Source of the DNA: Torreya grandis
Lineage: Eukaryota > Streptophyta > Pinopsida > Cupressales > Taxaceae
Assembly (NCBI GenBank): GCA_037957365.1
Contig: JARHVA010003186.1
Location: 566,501 to 630,500, forward strand
Direction of reading: 5' to 3'
Length of the DNA: 64,000 bases
Each line of letters begins with the position of its first letter. Position 1 is the stretch's first letter. A program made the translations under genes and the position numbers. Shown here in pieces: positions 45,471-56,105 of the stretch. The notes under the pieces are model-generated. The model was not told where the DNA came from. It worked only from the letters and a program-made list of their open reading frames with translations, and made no database searches.

Positions 45471-46785
45471 AGTAAATTGATAAAATTAACTAATATTTTT
45501 ATGCAAAGATAGGAAACAATAGAATTATTTTTCCTATCAAATTTATCTTTTTCAACATAGATATTTAAACTAATTCAAGAAATTAAAATAATCTAATATA
45601 ATCTTTTGAACAAATAAGGGAAAATAAAATTAGAAATCCCCAACCTGATCAAGGTGTAGATTCACTGAAATTAAGATAAGTATATGTTGTGTGGTCCTCA
45701 ATGTTCTATCTACTTTGCTCAACAATGATTAAAGGAAATGTCTAACTTCAAGGATGATCAAATTATAGTATAAAAATTAATAAATAGAGAGAGAGAGACA
45801 ACTCCAAATAAAGACAAGTGTAGTCCTTAGTGTGCTATCTCCTTTGCTCAACAAAGATTAAATAAAATATCTAACTAGGAGGATGATCAAATGATAGTAT
45901 AAAATGGAGAAAAAGAGAGAGAGGTAAGTCCAAACAAAGACAACTAAATGTGGTTGGTTAAGAAAACCATTTTACAAATATTTCATTATGGAAACAATGA
46001 CTCTCTTTAATTGAAATTATGTAGTCTCCATGAAAATGATGAAATCAAAGATCCAAAGAAATGGTAAGTATGTTGTGACCATAGAAAACTTTAAAAAACT
46101 AGGATCTAATACAAATTTTTAAATCCAAAATCGGATTACTTGTATAAAATCAATGGAGGTTGGCATAAAAGAGTTTAACAAGTTAAACTAGTACTAGAAC
46201 TTAGGAGAGACTCAAAATGATTGAAAATAAAAAAGGGAGTGAGTTAGGATAGCATGAATGTGAACATAAGGTGGAAATATCAAGAAATTAGATAATAAGC
46301 ATGAAAAATGCATTAAATAATTGAGCTCTAAAAGCTAACTTTAGATGATAAACAAAAGGTAATAGAACTACCCTTGTTTGCAGGGTCAATTGCATAACTA
46401 TTGTTTCCATGACAAAACTATTATATAAATTTACTAAATTTCCACCCACTTACAATACAACCACCCTATGTAGATGTAACTACCACAGTAGTTTATGGAA
46501 CTATCGTGGTTGTTCTAAAACCTAGTCAGTAGTTCTGAAATGAAGAGTGGTGGTATTTCCATGAATAATGATAGTTTTGTCATGTATAGCAAGTTTTTAA
46601 AATTGAAAGTACATAAGCTTTAGAGGTAAAATAAAAGAGATTCAAAGTGGGATTGGAGAAATAAAGGGAGGTAAAATGGGGAGGGTGTTATAGATAACTC
46701 ATTGTAATCATATATTATGATATCATTACATCATCATTAGACATCATGTTTGGATGTCACATGATGTAAATTTTAGGTGCATATA
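45470..46785 (-). repeat. LTR-like arm in inverted orientation, left of Gypsy-2
   Basis: The reverse complement matches 52336-53530: TATATGCACCTAA at the start, TTTTCAATCATTTTGAG, then the (A/G)CATTGTT... TTAGTTG...TTTGGA block and AAATTTGATAGGA near the far end. It contains an internal tandem duplication of about 128 bp (45690-45944) with GAGAGAGAGA tracts. A purine tract is not evident next to it. Confidence 0.7.
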
Positions 46786-46839
46786 GGTAGCATTTTATAT
46801 ATTCTTATACCAGTGTGCCTCACATGAAGCAGAGGTAAT

Positions 46840-47300
46840 TATGCAACCTTTATCTCCACTCCATTAACAAGGAGATAAGGGAAGATGTCTAAATATTTGC
46901 CTACTAATCTTATGAATAAGACATTGAATGTTTTTTACAAATTGATCAAACAAACATTGATAGTGGTGGTCAAACCTATGGGGCCAACATGCACACTATC
47001 ACCTTAAACCACATAATGGGGTATTTCACAATGTGAGATATAATAAAACCAATAATCAAGGCCCCAAAATCCTTAACCAAAATAGGAATGTTGCCACTAA
47101 TGGTGTGACTAACCAGGGTAAGAATCCAAATCAAGTGAATAAAGATTAGTCTCCACCCATAAACAACACCAACACAAATAACAATAAAGTGTTTAGGAAC
47201 CAAAACCCTCTACCTATAGTTCATGTAATTGAATTTAACATAACTCTACTCTACAACATGTAGTATTAAAACCAAAATCAAAACTAGTATCATCATGTTA
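46840..47300 (+). pseudogene. Gypsy-2 gag C-terminal part
   Basis: Reads KTLNVFYKLIKQTLIV, then HNGVFHNVRYNKTNNQGPKI, NQNRNVATNGVTNQGKNPNQ and INNTNTNNNKVFRNQ, the Asn-rich tail of Tat gag. The minus-strand ORF here is an antisense shadow. The frame starts abruptly after the junction at 46785. Confidence 0.65.
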
Positions 47301-48169
47301 AGCATTTTCTACAGTTATAGAACCAACCCTATTATCAAAGGAATAATCAATAAGGGTTTAGTCAATAAGGAAAAAATCAAAGGCTTAGATAATATGAAAC
47401 CAACTTATAATATCTCTTTCATTTATTTATTGATCATGATATTTGGAACTATAGGGATTATAACAAGGTCATTCAAAGACTCCCTAAGTATCAAAGGCAA
47501 ACTTTCATAGACATGTTATTAGGGAATGAAATATCAAACCTCAATCCATTTAGAATGGTCATGTTATTCCATAGAACCAAAATCTCCAAATTTACTAGAA
47601 CCCTTTTTCGTACCACCAAATGTGAGCTACCTCAAACCAGACTCGGGGTAACTTGCAGAATCAAGTTATTCAGCATAATCAGCCTAGGAAAGCATGTTTT
47701 GATGATGTTATGACCTCCACTTATAGAACTACCAAAGCTAATTTTTTCCCTTAATTAAGAGTCTAAGTCAAAATATAATGATATGGGTTATGGATTTGGA
47801 AGTAAAAGAGGAAGTGATATAATTACTCACACCATGGATATCAACCCAAGACTCTTCCCTTCAAAAATTATAGATACTAAATCCATTCCTAAGCCTATAA
47901 GGAATTACAATTTTATTTTAAATCTTACAAAAACCTTCTCCCACATTTTCTTTCTTGACCTACTTTAGAACTCACCTATCTTAGGTTTGGGACATTTATC
48001 TAGTGTAACTTCCCAATCATAGGCCTAGATCAATTGCATTAATATAGATATGTTTCTACCTGGGTAAGATTCTTAGGACATTGGCTATTTATTCTACCTT
48101 AGTAATCTCCCTCCTGATTCTAAATTTTCAAGGAGGGGGATCCTACCTTTATTTTTCAAGTATGGATAT
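47301..48169 (+). pseudogene. Gypsy-2 gag-protease linker, decayed
   Basis: Three short open stretches (47295-47510, 47513-47713, 47783-47968) in changing frames, with no recognised domain. Confidence 0.4.
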
Positions 48170-48480
48170 ATAATAAATATAAAAATAGAGCCATGGTTGA
48201 TGATGGAGTAGCCTTGAACATTATCTCCTTCTTTATCTTGTAGAAACATAACTACATGGAGACCAAATTCTCTACAACACATAATACCCTATGAGGATAT
48301 CATATCTTCAAGTCTACCTCTATAGTAACCATTGTGTTTCAAGTCACACTAGGTCCCAAGTCTATGTCAACATAATTTTACATGATTGACAAAGACACAA
48401 ATTATAACATGATCTTGGGAAGACCCTAGATTCATAAGATGAAATCCATCCCTTAAACCTTGTTCCAACCAAGTCAAATT
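48170..48480 (+). pseudogene. Gypsy-2 aspartic protease
   Basis: Reads AMVDDGVALNIISF (pattern V-D-D-G-x-x-L-N-I) and, at the end, TNYNMILGRP followed by IHKMKSIP, the typical I-L-G-R-P-W-I-H closing motif. Stops interrupt it. Confidence 0.75.
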
Positions 48481-48984
48481 CTTCCATATGGTTAAGTTTT
48501 TCATGGCCCAAGGGGATCCCAAGCCTTTTCACATGATTTAAATGACCATGTGTAAGTAATCAGGCTTACACATTGACTACCACTTACCTACCAATGGGGT
48601 CACAAAACCCCCATAGTTGGTTGATGTTACAAATCTTGTGAAGCCAAACATGGTTATCTTAAAAAAGGGGAAATAAAACCCTCAAGCCTTAGTGAAAGAT
48701 AAACTATAGTACAAATAGGTAGAATAAAATATTAGTGGTTCAAATCCAATAGTCATAAGGGTAGTTTTAACTATGTCAACAATTGAGATTATAAGTATCT
48801 TGGTGAAATATGCACCACTTATTCTCCCATTTGACCCAAGAAGGGTAGGGACTTATAATTTATCTAAATATCAAAGATAATAACCCTACAAGTGGTTAAT
48901 TAGTATGTTGGACATCCACACGGTCAATATATCAAAAGACCAAGAAACCTTCCCCAATGATGATCTTTCCTCTACACACAATCA

Positions 48985-49300
48985 ATGGATCATTCAATAA
49001 GATGGGGCAAAATGTCATTTTAGTGTAGGAGGAGTGATCTTGGTCTCTCTAGAGACAAGGGTTATGCCTTTCAATTTTTAAATTGACTTTGAGTGTACCA
49101 ATAATAAGGTAGAGTATGAAGATGTATTGCTCAGTATGCTCATCACTAAATGATTCAAAATTTAAAATCTTAAAATCTACAGTGATTCATAGCTAGTGAC
49201 CAATTAAGTCTCATAAATCTATCAAATCAAAGCTAAGAACCTTTATATTTATAAGGATTCTATGCAAGAAATTAACAAGGGCTTTTATCTTCATTTATAT
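48985..49300 (+). pseudogene. Gypsy-2 second RNase H, placed upstream of RT
   Basis: One frame with six stops reads DGAKCHFSVGGVILVSLETR, VMPFNF, FECTNNKVEYEDVLLSMLIT, LKIYSDS, KAKNLYIYKDS. DGA (49001-49009), TNNxxEYE (about 49098-49121) and SDS (about 49181-49189) are the catalytic landmarks of the extra RNase H of Tat elements. Here it lies before the RT, not after the Ty3-type RNase H as in Gypsy-1. Confidence 0.8.
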
Positions 49301-49340
49301 AAACATAGTGTTGTAGGAAAGTAATCAACTTTTCAATTCT

Positions 49341-49685
49341 ATGTCTACTTCATCTTCAAATTTTGGTCCCCACTCAGCAATACCTAAGTCATATTTCAAA
49401 GTGTTTGTTAGGATAGAGCCTCTCATGCAAAAAATTTCTAATGACCCAACCCTCACCTATATTTGGAGGGATTATATTCCATTATTCCTTGACCTAGCTA
49501 AAAATTATGAAGCTATCTTAGAGTTCCTTCATGCTTATGATGATCTCTCATATTTTCACCATAAGAAGGGTTTTACTCTCATGTGTTATCCTAAATCTCT
49601 TGTTGGGAATGCTTATTATGACTCTTATTATAAGGTTGAGTATTATTTATATTTTGATGAAGAGCATGAAAATTTTAATATATAG
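49341..49685 (+). CDS. Unrecognised 114-residue ORF between RNase H and RT in Gypsy-2
   Basis: Open from MSTSSSNFGPHSAIPKSYFK to FDEEHENFNI. Aromatic- and acid-rich, with RDYIPLFLDLAKNYEAILEF in the middle. No retroviral motif is recognised. Staying open for this length amid heavily stopped surroundings is notable. It could be a lineage-specific linker of pol. Confidence 0.45.
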   Translation: MSTSSSNFGPHSAIPKSYFKVFVRIEPLMQKISNDPTLTYIWRDYIPLFLDLAKNYEAILEFLHAYDDLSYFHHKKGFTLMCYPKSLVGNAYYDSYYKVEYYLYFDEEHENFNI

Positions 49686-49739
49686 GGTGAGTACATTGAC
49701 CTCTCACCAGTACCTGATCTATTCTTAAAAGGTAGTGTT

Positions 49740-50720
49740 TCTCTCATCAAATATACTATTGATATAAACATAGGAATTAAAGAAAATCCCAAAATTCTCA
49801 ACACTGAGTATTCTATTTCCTCACATGAGGTAGAAGAATAGAATCAAATTCTTATTAAATTGTCTAAAGCTTTCACCTTATCTTACATAGATATGGTAGG
49901 AATAAATCTTTAAATATTTATCCATACCCTAGTTATGATACCTAATGCAAATCTCATAAAACTAAATCTCGGGCTATTCAACCTAAAAGTAACATTAATG
50001 GTGAAATAATAAGTCATAAAACTCTTCAAAATAGGGTTTACAAATCTTGTGGATTACTCTAAATGGTGTCCAACATCATCCTCATCCTAAAAAATAATGG
50101 TGAAATTATGATATGTATTGAAATAAGTGATATTAACAAAGCATGCCTTAAGGATGATTTTCCTCTTCAAATAATCAATGTTATAGTTGGAACTAAAAAT
50201 AGTTATAAGTTGTTATCCCTCATGGATGGTTTCTCTAACTATAATTGAATCTAAAATTTTGATGAATATCAAATTAAAACCTCCTTCACCACACCATGGG
50301 GGTCCTTATGTTATTTAGTCATGCATTTTGGCCTTAAAAATGTTGGGGCAACATACCAAAGGGCCATGACCCATATATTAATGATCTTATTCATAAGATA
50401 TTGGAGGTATATTTATATAATATTTTGTGAAAGGTGAGGCAAATGATTGACTATCTAGGAGTGTTACACATTTTCCTCAAATGTTTAATTGAATATGATG
50501 TTACTTTCAACCCTAAGAAGTATGTGTTTTGAGCCAAAGGTGAAAAAATCCTTAGCTATATTATCTCCCAAAGTAGAATTGATATCAATCCCACTAAAAT
50601 TTGTGCAATCCTAGACATGCTCCCCCCATTGATGAGTCAAGGATTATGTCATTCCTAAGAAAGATAGGATCTATCTGAAGATTTATATCATACCTCACCT
50701 ATGTAATTCATTCAATAAAT
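49740..50720 (+). pseudogene. Gypsy-2 reverse transcriptase, decayed and active-site dead
   Basis: Starts with IDINIGIKENPKILNTEYSI. The core has ILKNNGEIMICIEISDINKA, LKDDFPLQ, YKLLSLMDGFSNYN and later MHFGLKNVGATYQRAM. The YxDD position reads YLYN (50410-50421), so both catalytic Asp are lost. FNPKKYVF and the connection region follow. Confidence 0.85.
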
Positions 50721-51220
50721 AATTCACTTAAGAAATCAAGTAGCCTAACCTATAAAAGTGATTTATAGGAGGAATTTGAGTTGGTAAAATACTTCCTTAT
50801 GTCTTTTCTAGTACTCATGACACTAAAATATGACAAGCCCCTCATACTTTATATTAGGAAAATAGTGGTGTCTCTCACCTGCATGTTGGATCAATAATAT
50901 GATGATGGAAAGGAGTGTGTCATATAATTCATTAGTTACACTCTCATAGATTATGAAACATGATAAACACAAGTATATAAAGAGTGTTTATAAATTGTGT
51001 TTAAAACTAAGTGATTACATCACTATATGCTTAATTGGGAAATATGGGTCATGGTGAGGTCTCAAGACTTACAAATGTTATTGAGATAACCAGCCCTCTC
51101 ATGAAAGGTTGAGCAATTTATCACACTTTTTATGAGTTTGAGCTTAATTAAATCAACCATAAATCCATCAAGGGACAAGTCATTATTTATTAGTTGGTAG
51201 ACTCTCTTTATAGGTAAGAT
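50721..51220 (+). pseudogene. Gypsy-2 Ty3-type RNase H
   Basis: Reads KPLILYIRKIVVSLTCMLDQ, GKECVI, FISYTLIDYET, VYKECL, LHHYMLNWEIWV and KSIKGQVIIY, the standard order for Gypsy RNase H and its tether. Numerous stops. Confidence 0.75.
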
Positions 51221-52335
51221 ATCTCATTGATACCGATATTCTTGATGAATTAATTTGTTACATAGAGAAACCTCTTATCATTTATTCTCCTTAGTATGTC
51301 AATAGCATTCATTACTTAATTGATTCTACCTATCCTAAAGGGGTTAACTCAATAAAGTTTGTGTCTTTGTGTTATCACTTCCAAGTATGTCATTTTAGAT
51401 GAGGCTCTATACTACAAGGCCTTTTATGGCATGTTGTTGAGATGTGTATACCAAGAGGAGTAGGAAAGAGTCATTTTCCATTATAACAATGGGGTTTGTG
51501 ATAGCCACTTTGGTGGCCACATGACCTCTCAGAAAATATATATAATGGGATACTTACAACACACTCTTGAATGTGATAACATCGAATATGTTAGGAAATA
51601 TAAGTGTCAATAGTTCTTTCATGAAATACACATTCTTCCTCAAGTTATGTATCCTATTGTTATGCCTTGGCCATTTTCTACTTAGGGTCTAGATATGGTA
51701 GGTAAGATTTCCCCTACTTCTTTATATCATCATTACTTCATCATCATGGCCATGAAATATTTCACTAAGTGGTTAGAATAAATTCCTCTTATAATTTTTA
51801 CTAGTTTAGTCATTAAAAAAATTATTTTAACATGATCATTTGCCAATTTAGAGTTCTATAAATCATCATAATAGATAACGGATCTCCATTTAAAAACCCT
51901 AAGGTACGTGAAGTATGTATTTAATTTTACATATCACATCACATGTACCCCTTATATTATTCATAGGATAACAGTCAATCCAAAACCAACAATAATATCC
52001 TAAATTTGATCTTGGTCAAGAAAGTTAAATATTCTAAATGAGATTAGCATTTTCTAGCTTTATCTATCATTTTGGTCTTCTATAACTAGAATTAAATTTC
52101 CCATTGGGTAACCTTGAATTCCCTTGTGCTTGGATATAAATCCATTTTACCTATATAAGTTTAGATACCTAGTCTTCTTATGTGTCTCCATGGTCTCCTC
52201 GGCCATGAAGAGTATACAAACACATGACTAGTTAAAATTGAGAATGTAGACAAATAGTGACTCATTACTACATATAACCATGTCACATATGTAGATCAGA
52301 TGGGTAGACAATATAATAAAAAATTTGATGAGCAC
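51221..52335 (+). pseudogene. Gypsy-2 integrase, decayed
   Basis: Follows directly after RNase H: YLIDSTYPKGVN, CHFGGHMTSQKI-like HHCC region (51490-51600: FGGHMTSQKIYIMGYLQHTL, VRKYKCQ), then GLDMVGKISPTS and YFIIMAMKYFTKWLE with the first catalytic Asp. Later parts are too broken to follow. No extra RNase H lies between it and the Ty3-type RNase H. Confidence 0.75.
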
Positions 52336-53530
52336 TATATGCACCTAATTTTTTTAGTGTAATATTATTGACATGACAAGTTTGATGATGATGTAATGAC
52401 CTAATAATGCTCTAACAAGAACTCTTTAACACTTCTACCTCTTTTACTTCCCTTTATATATTAGGTCTACCAAAACCCCCCTTTTTTGACCCTTTTTACT
52501 TCCCTTAGCATATTTTCATCACCTTTCTCATTGGTGATAAAACCACCCTTTCAGGTGATGGAACCACCCTATGCAGTTACAAAATTGCCACCTTAGTGAT
52601 GAATTCACCACAATGGTTGTATAAATTTACATGGTAGTTCCATTATAACAAGGTGGTTTCATAATAAAATAATGGTGGCTCTATAATATTAAGTGTTAGT
52701 TTCATCATCAAAGGTGGTAGTTACATAACTGCCCTTAGAAATAGGGGTGGTTCAATCACCATTATTCCATCTTCCAAATTTATCTCCCATGAATCATTCC
52801 TTGACGTGTTTTACATGCTTATTATCACATTTCTTACTTTATTAATCCTAATATTTCCTCCAATTAGGCTCATCTCACTTCATCTTCTATTTTCAATCAT
52901 TTTGAGATCCTCCCAAATTCAAGTCATAGTTCAACACAGTTAAACTCCTTCATGTAATATCCATTACTCTTCTACAAGTAATCCAATCTTAGCTTAATTT
53001 AAATCCAAAATTTTGCATCTTAAACTTAATAATTGTGAATTATTTATAGTCATGTCTTGATATAATTACTTTGGATATTTATTTTTATTGCTTTTGTGTT
53101 CAACTACATAGTTATAGATAAGGAAAGTCATTGTTCTTGCAACCTGATCTTTGTAAATGGTGTATTTAATTAGCCACAGTTAGTTGTTCCTTGTTTGGAG
53201 ATGTGTATCTTATCTTTTTATCCCATTTATGATATTAATTTATTCATCCTCTTTTTTGGATAGTTCCTGACATATTCATTTGAGAAAACTTAGCTAGCAT
53301 ACTAAGGACCATAATATATTAAATGTATTGCTTCTAGATGGTCTATATTAGGATCAAGTTAGAAGTTCTTAGATTAGATTTAGTTATTTTATTAGAGTAG
53401 ATTATATTATATTAATATTCATTATTTTATGTTTTTAAATATTTATTTTATAAAAAATACAAATTTGATAGGACAAATAACTCTCTTCCTTTTCCTATCT
53501 TTGCTATTAAAAAAGTAGTAGATAGATTCT
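52336..53530 (+). repeat. 3' LTR of Gypsy-2 (right arm)
   Basis: Starts TATATGCACCTAATTTTTTT, which corresponds to TGTAGACACCTAATTTTGG of the Gypsy-3 LTR with a mutated second base. Reverse-complement homologue of 45470-46785. It contains a GGTGG/CCACC-rich stretch (52540-52740). The end is approximate. Confidence 0.65.
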
Positions 53531-54446
53531 TTTGTTTGCATCTCTCTCAGTAGATTTATTTTCATTAGCATAAAATATTGAAATAAAACTTTATAAATAT
53601 TTTAGGAAACATTTAATAAACTTTTATCCAATATATTAGTTGGTTTTTAGCTTCAAAAAAAGTTCCATTGCTCTCAAAATAATCAACTAACAAGTAACAA
53701 AACTATGGATAAATTCTAGGTAAACAAGAGGCTTTCATAATTTATGAATTTATAATTATTTTAAATAAAATTAGTGTTTATATTATCCATATAAATATAA
53801 AAATATAATTTATATCTCTTTCTTATTTACAGACAAATCATCAAAACTTGCATGCAATAACTAGGAAAGTTGTAAAGCTGGATTAATTTATTGGTATGCA
53901 AGGAAATTGTAACAGCATTAGAGTGTTGTTATTTTAGGATAGATTATTTATTAAATTGTTTAAATATATATAAAACATAATTCATGTTATATCCATCTCC
54001 AAAAATCAACAAAAAAAATTACAAAAGCATCCTCACTTAGATTGCATTTGGACAAAGTTATAAAAAATTAGCATCTTGCACAATAGGATATATATATTCT
54101 TCTCTCTTTATATGCATTGTCAAATAAATGAAAAAGGATAAACAAAAGTTTTTCTTACATTCATTTTCATTTTTTTAATTTATTTACTTTGTGTTTAAAT
54201 TTCATCAAGCAGTCATTTTACTTCTAAGTCAAAACCTAGTCAAAAATAACTAAAACATTAACAAAAGCCGTGTCCAATCGTAGAAGCCAAAAACAAAAAA
54301 AAAGCATTTCTTATAAAACACAAAAATTATTTACATGATATATGAAAAAAAAATTATATTCTTACACATTTACTTCTCCCTCTTGGATGACATGTCCTTA
54401 AAATACCCATTCTTGTTAGATAAGGTCTTTTTCCTAAGGTTAGAGT
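53531..54446. other. Unassigned AT-rich flank
   Basis: No ORF, no motif; poly-A and poly-T tracts only. Confidence 0.35.
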
Positions 54447-55400
54447 TGTAGACACCTAATTTTGGCCACCTCCATGCCTAAATTAGCATTCAGTTTAATT
54501 TCTATAAAATGGCATATTTTAAACCTATAAATCACTTAAATTTCCCAACTTCATCTATATAAGGCATTTAATATCCTAGAAACATGACAAGGCTAGCTTA
54601 AATGGTGTATTACACTACTAACCTGGTTCAGTTCTAACCCTAGTCAAATTACTACCTAGTATTTTGGCACTTTTGGCATGTTAATCTATTAATTCATGAA
54701 ATTAAATTAAATTTCCAAAAGATAAAAGTAACTAATCAATACTAATTATATTGCAAATCCTAATTAACTTGCCTAAGCACAAAATCCAAATAAAATTAGT
54801 AAATTTCATTTACTAAAAAGGAATGTGTGCCAAAAATGAAGTCAAAGAGTCAAATGAGATAATAAATTAATTTTTTATCTCATAAATATTAAAAAATATG
54901 ACTCACATCTCAAAAATATCTAAATTGAGTTGTCATACCTCACAAATATCAAAAATAGAGGTGTCAAGATTTCATGAGTGCCTTTAACCCTCTTAGATTT
55001 AAACTGACCTAACTAGGGTTAATTTTGACTCAAACCAAGTTATAATTTAACATAACCTTACCATGGTTAGAGTTATTTATATAAGTTATAAATACAAGTG
55101 CCCACACCATTGATTTATAAGCATTTATGTGTAAGGTTACTTTGCAAGAATACTTTATTGAGGTCTTTAAGAGTAAAGTTATTATGCCAAACTTCAACAC
55201 TAAGCCACAAATGACATTGGAGAGATGCTACCTCCATGGATGAGAATTTATAAGAGACTAAAATCATCATAATCTGAGTATGAACATTATTATTCCAATA
55301 AGTAAGCACCATGTGTGATAAGGGAGGTAAGAATTTGTATTATCTTCATCTCTTTTCTGTACTTTTACTTATTTTGTTATGCTCCCCCTTAGTGTTTAGG
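54447..55400 (+). repeat. 5' LTR of Gypsy-3 (end approximate)
   Basis: Aligns with 63129-64000 from the first base, including ACCTAATTTTGGCCACCTCC and CTCATAAATATT. The true end lies beyond the compared part, so 55400 is a guess. Confidence 0.7.
55087..55094 (+). promoter_or_regulatory. TATA box of the Gypsy-3 5' LTR
   Basis: TATAAATA, 640 bp into the LTR; the 3' LTR has the same at 63776-63783, 647 bp in. Both are followed by ACAAxTxCCCACACCATTGA. Confidence 0.6.
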
Positions 55401-55679
55401 AAAGATGGTTTAATTTTAATTCATTATTGTTCTTATATTTTATTATTTTAAACTAAAAAGCAACTAATCTACATGTTTATTTCCTCTTCAAACTCCTAAG
55501 CTACATTAATGGCATGATGGGTGAGACCTGCACCCCATAAAGTTCTTCCCTTGGCATTTTAAGACCTTTCTAACTTTTTTTCAATTTGAGATCTTAACTT
55601 GATAACCAAAAATTTAAAATTTAAAAGTCATATACATTACACAATAAATTGTTTTTTTGATCTGTGTATTTTCATTATT

Positions 55680-56105
55680 ACAACTCCTAGTTGCATTATT
55701 GTAACTCCTAGTGGTATTATTACAATTCCTAGTTGCATTATTACAAAGTCAATTACATTATAGAAAATTCAATTGCATTATTGCAAAGTCAGTTGTGTTA
55801 TTTTAACTTCCTAGTTGTATTATTAAAAATTTAGTTGCATTATTACAACTCCCTAGTTACATTATTGCAAATTTAGTTTTGGTTTTGCATTCTTAATTGC
55901 ATTATTGCATTTTCAATTGCAGTTTTGCATTTCCAGTTATGGTTTTGCATTTTTGGTTGTAGTTTTGCATTTCCAATTGTGGTTTGTGTTTCTAGTTGTA
56001 GTTTTATGTTTCTAGATGTGTTGTTTCATTATATAGTTTTGGTTTTGCACTAACAATTTTATTTGTAGGTAGTTGTAGTTTTGCACTAACCAATTATAGT
56101 TTTGT
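55680..56105 (+). repeat. Minisatellite in the Gypsy-3 leader, about 20-23 bp units
   Basis: Begins as CTCCTAGTTGCATTATTACAA-type units (at least eight) and grades into TTTTGCATTTCCAGTTGTGG-type units (at least six). TAGTTGCATTATT and GTTTTGCA are the shared cores. Confidence 0.75.

Larger units (their letters stand above)
46786..53530 (+). mobile_element. Gypsy-2, Tat-type element, 5'-truncated
   Basis: Plus-strand order is gag C-terminus, protease, second (archaeal-type) RNase H, spacer ORF, RT, Ty3-type RNase H, integrase, LTR. The 5' LTR and gag N-terminus are missing and replaced by the inverted LTR-like arm. All domains are decayed. Confidence 0.8.

Noticed and set aside
46976..47203. 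Minus-strand ORF of 75 residues
   Set aside because: Antisense of the Asn-rich gag tail of Gypsy-2.
45470..53530. A DNA transposon with terminal inverted repeats
   Set aside because: The interior encodes gag, protease, RT, RNase H and integrase and the right arm is an LTR; no transposase is present.
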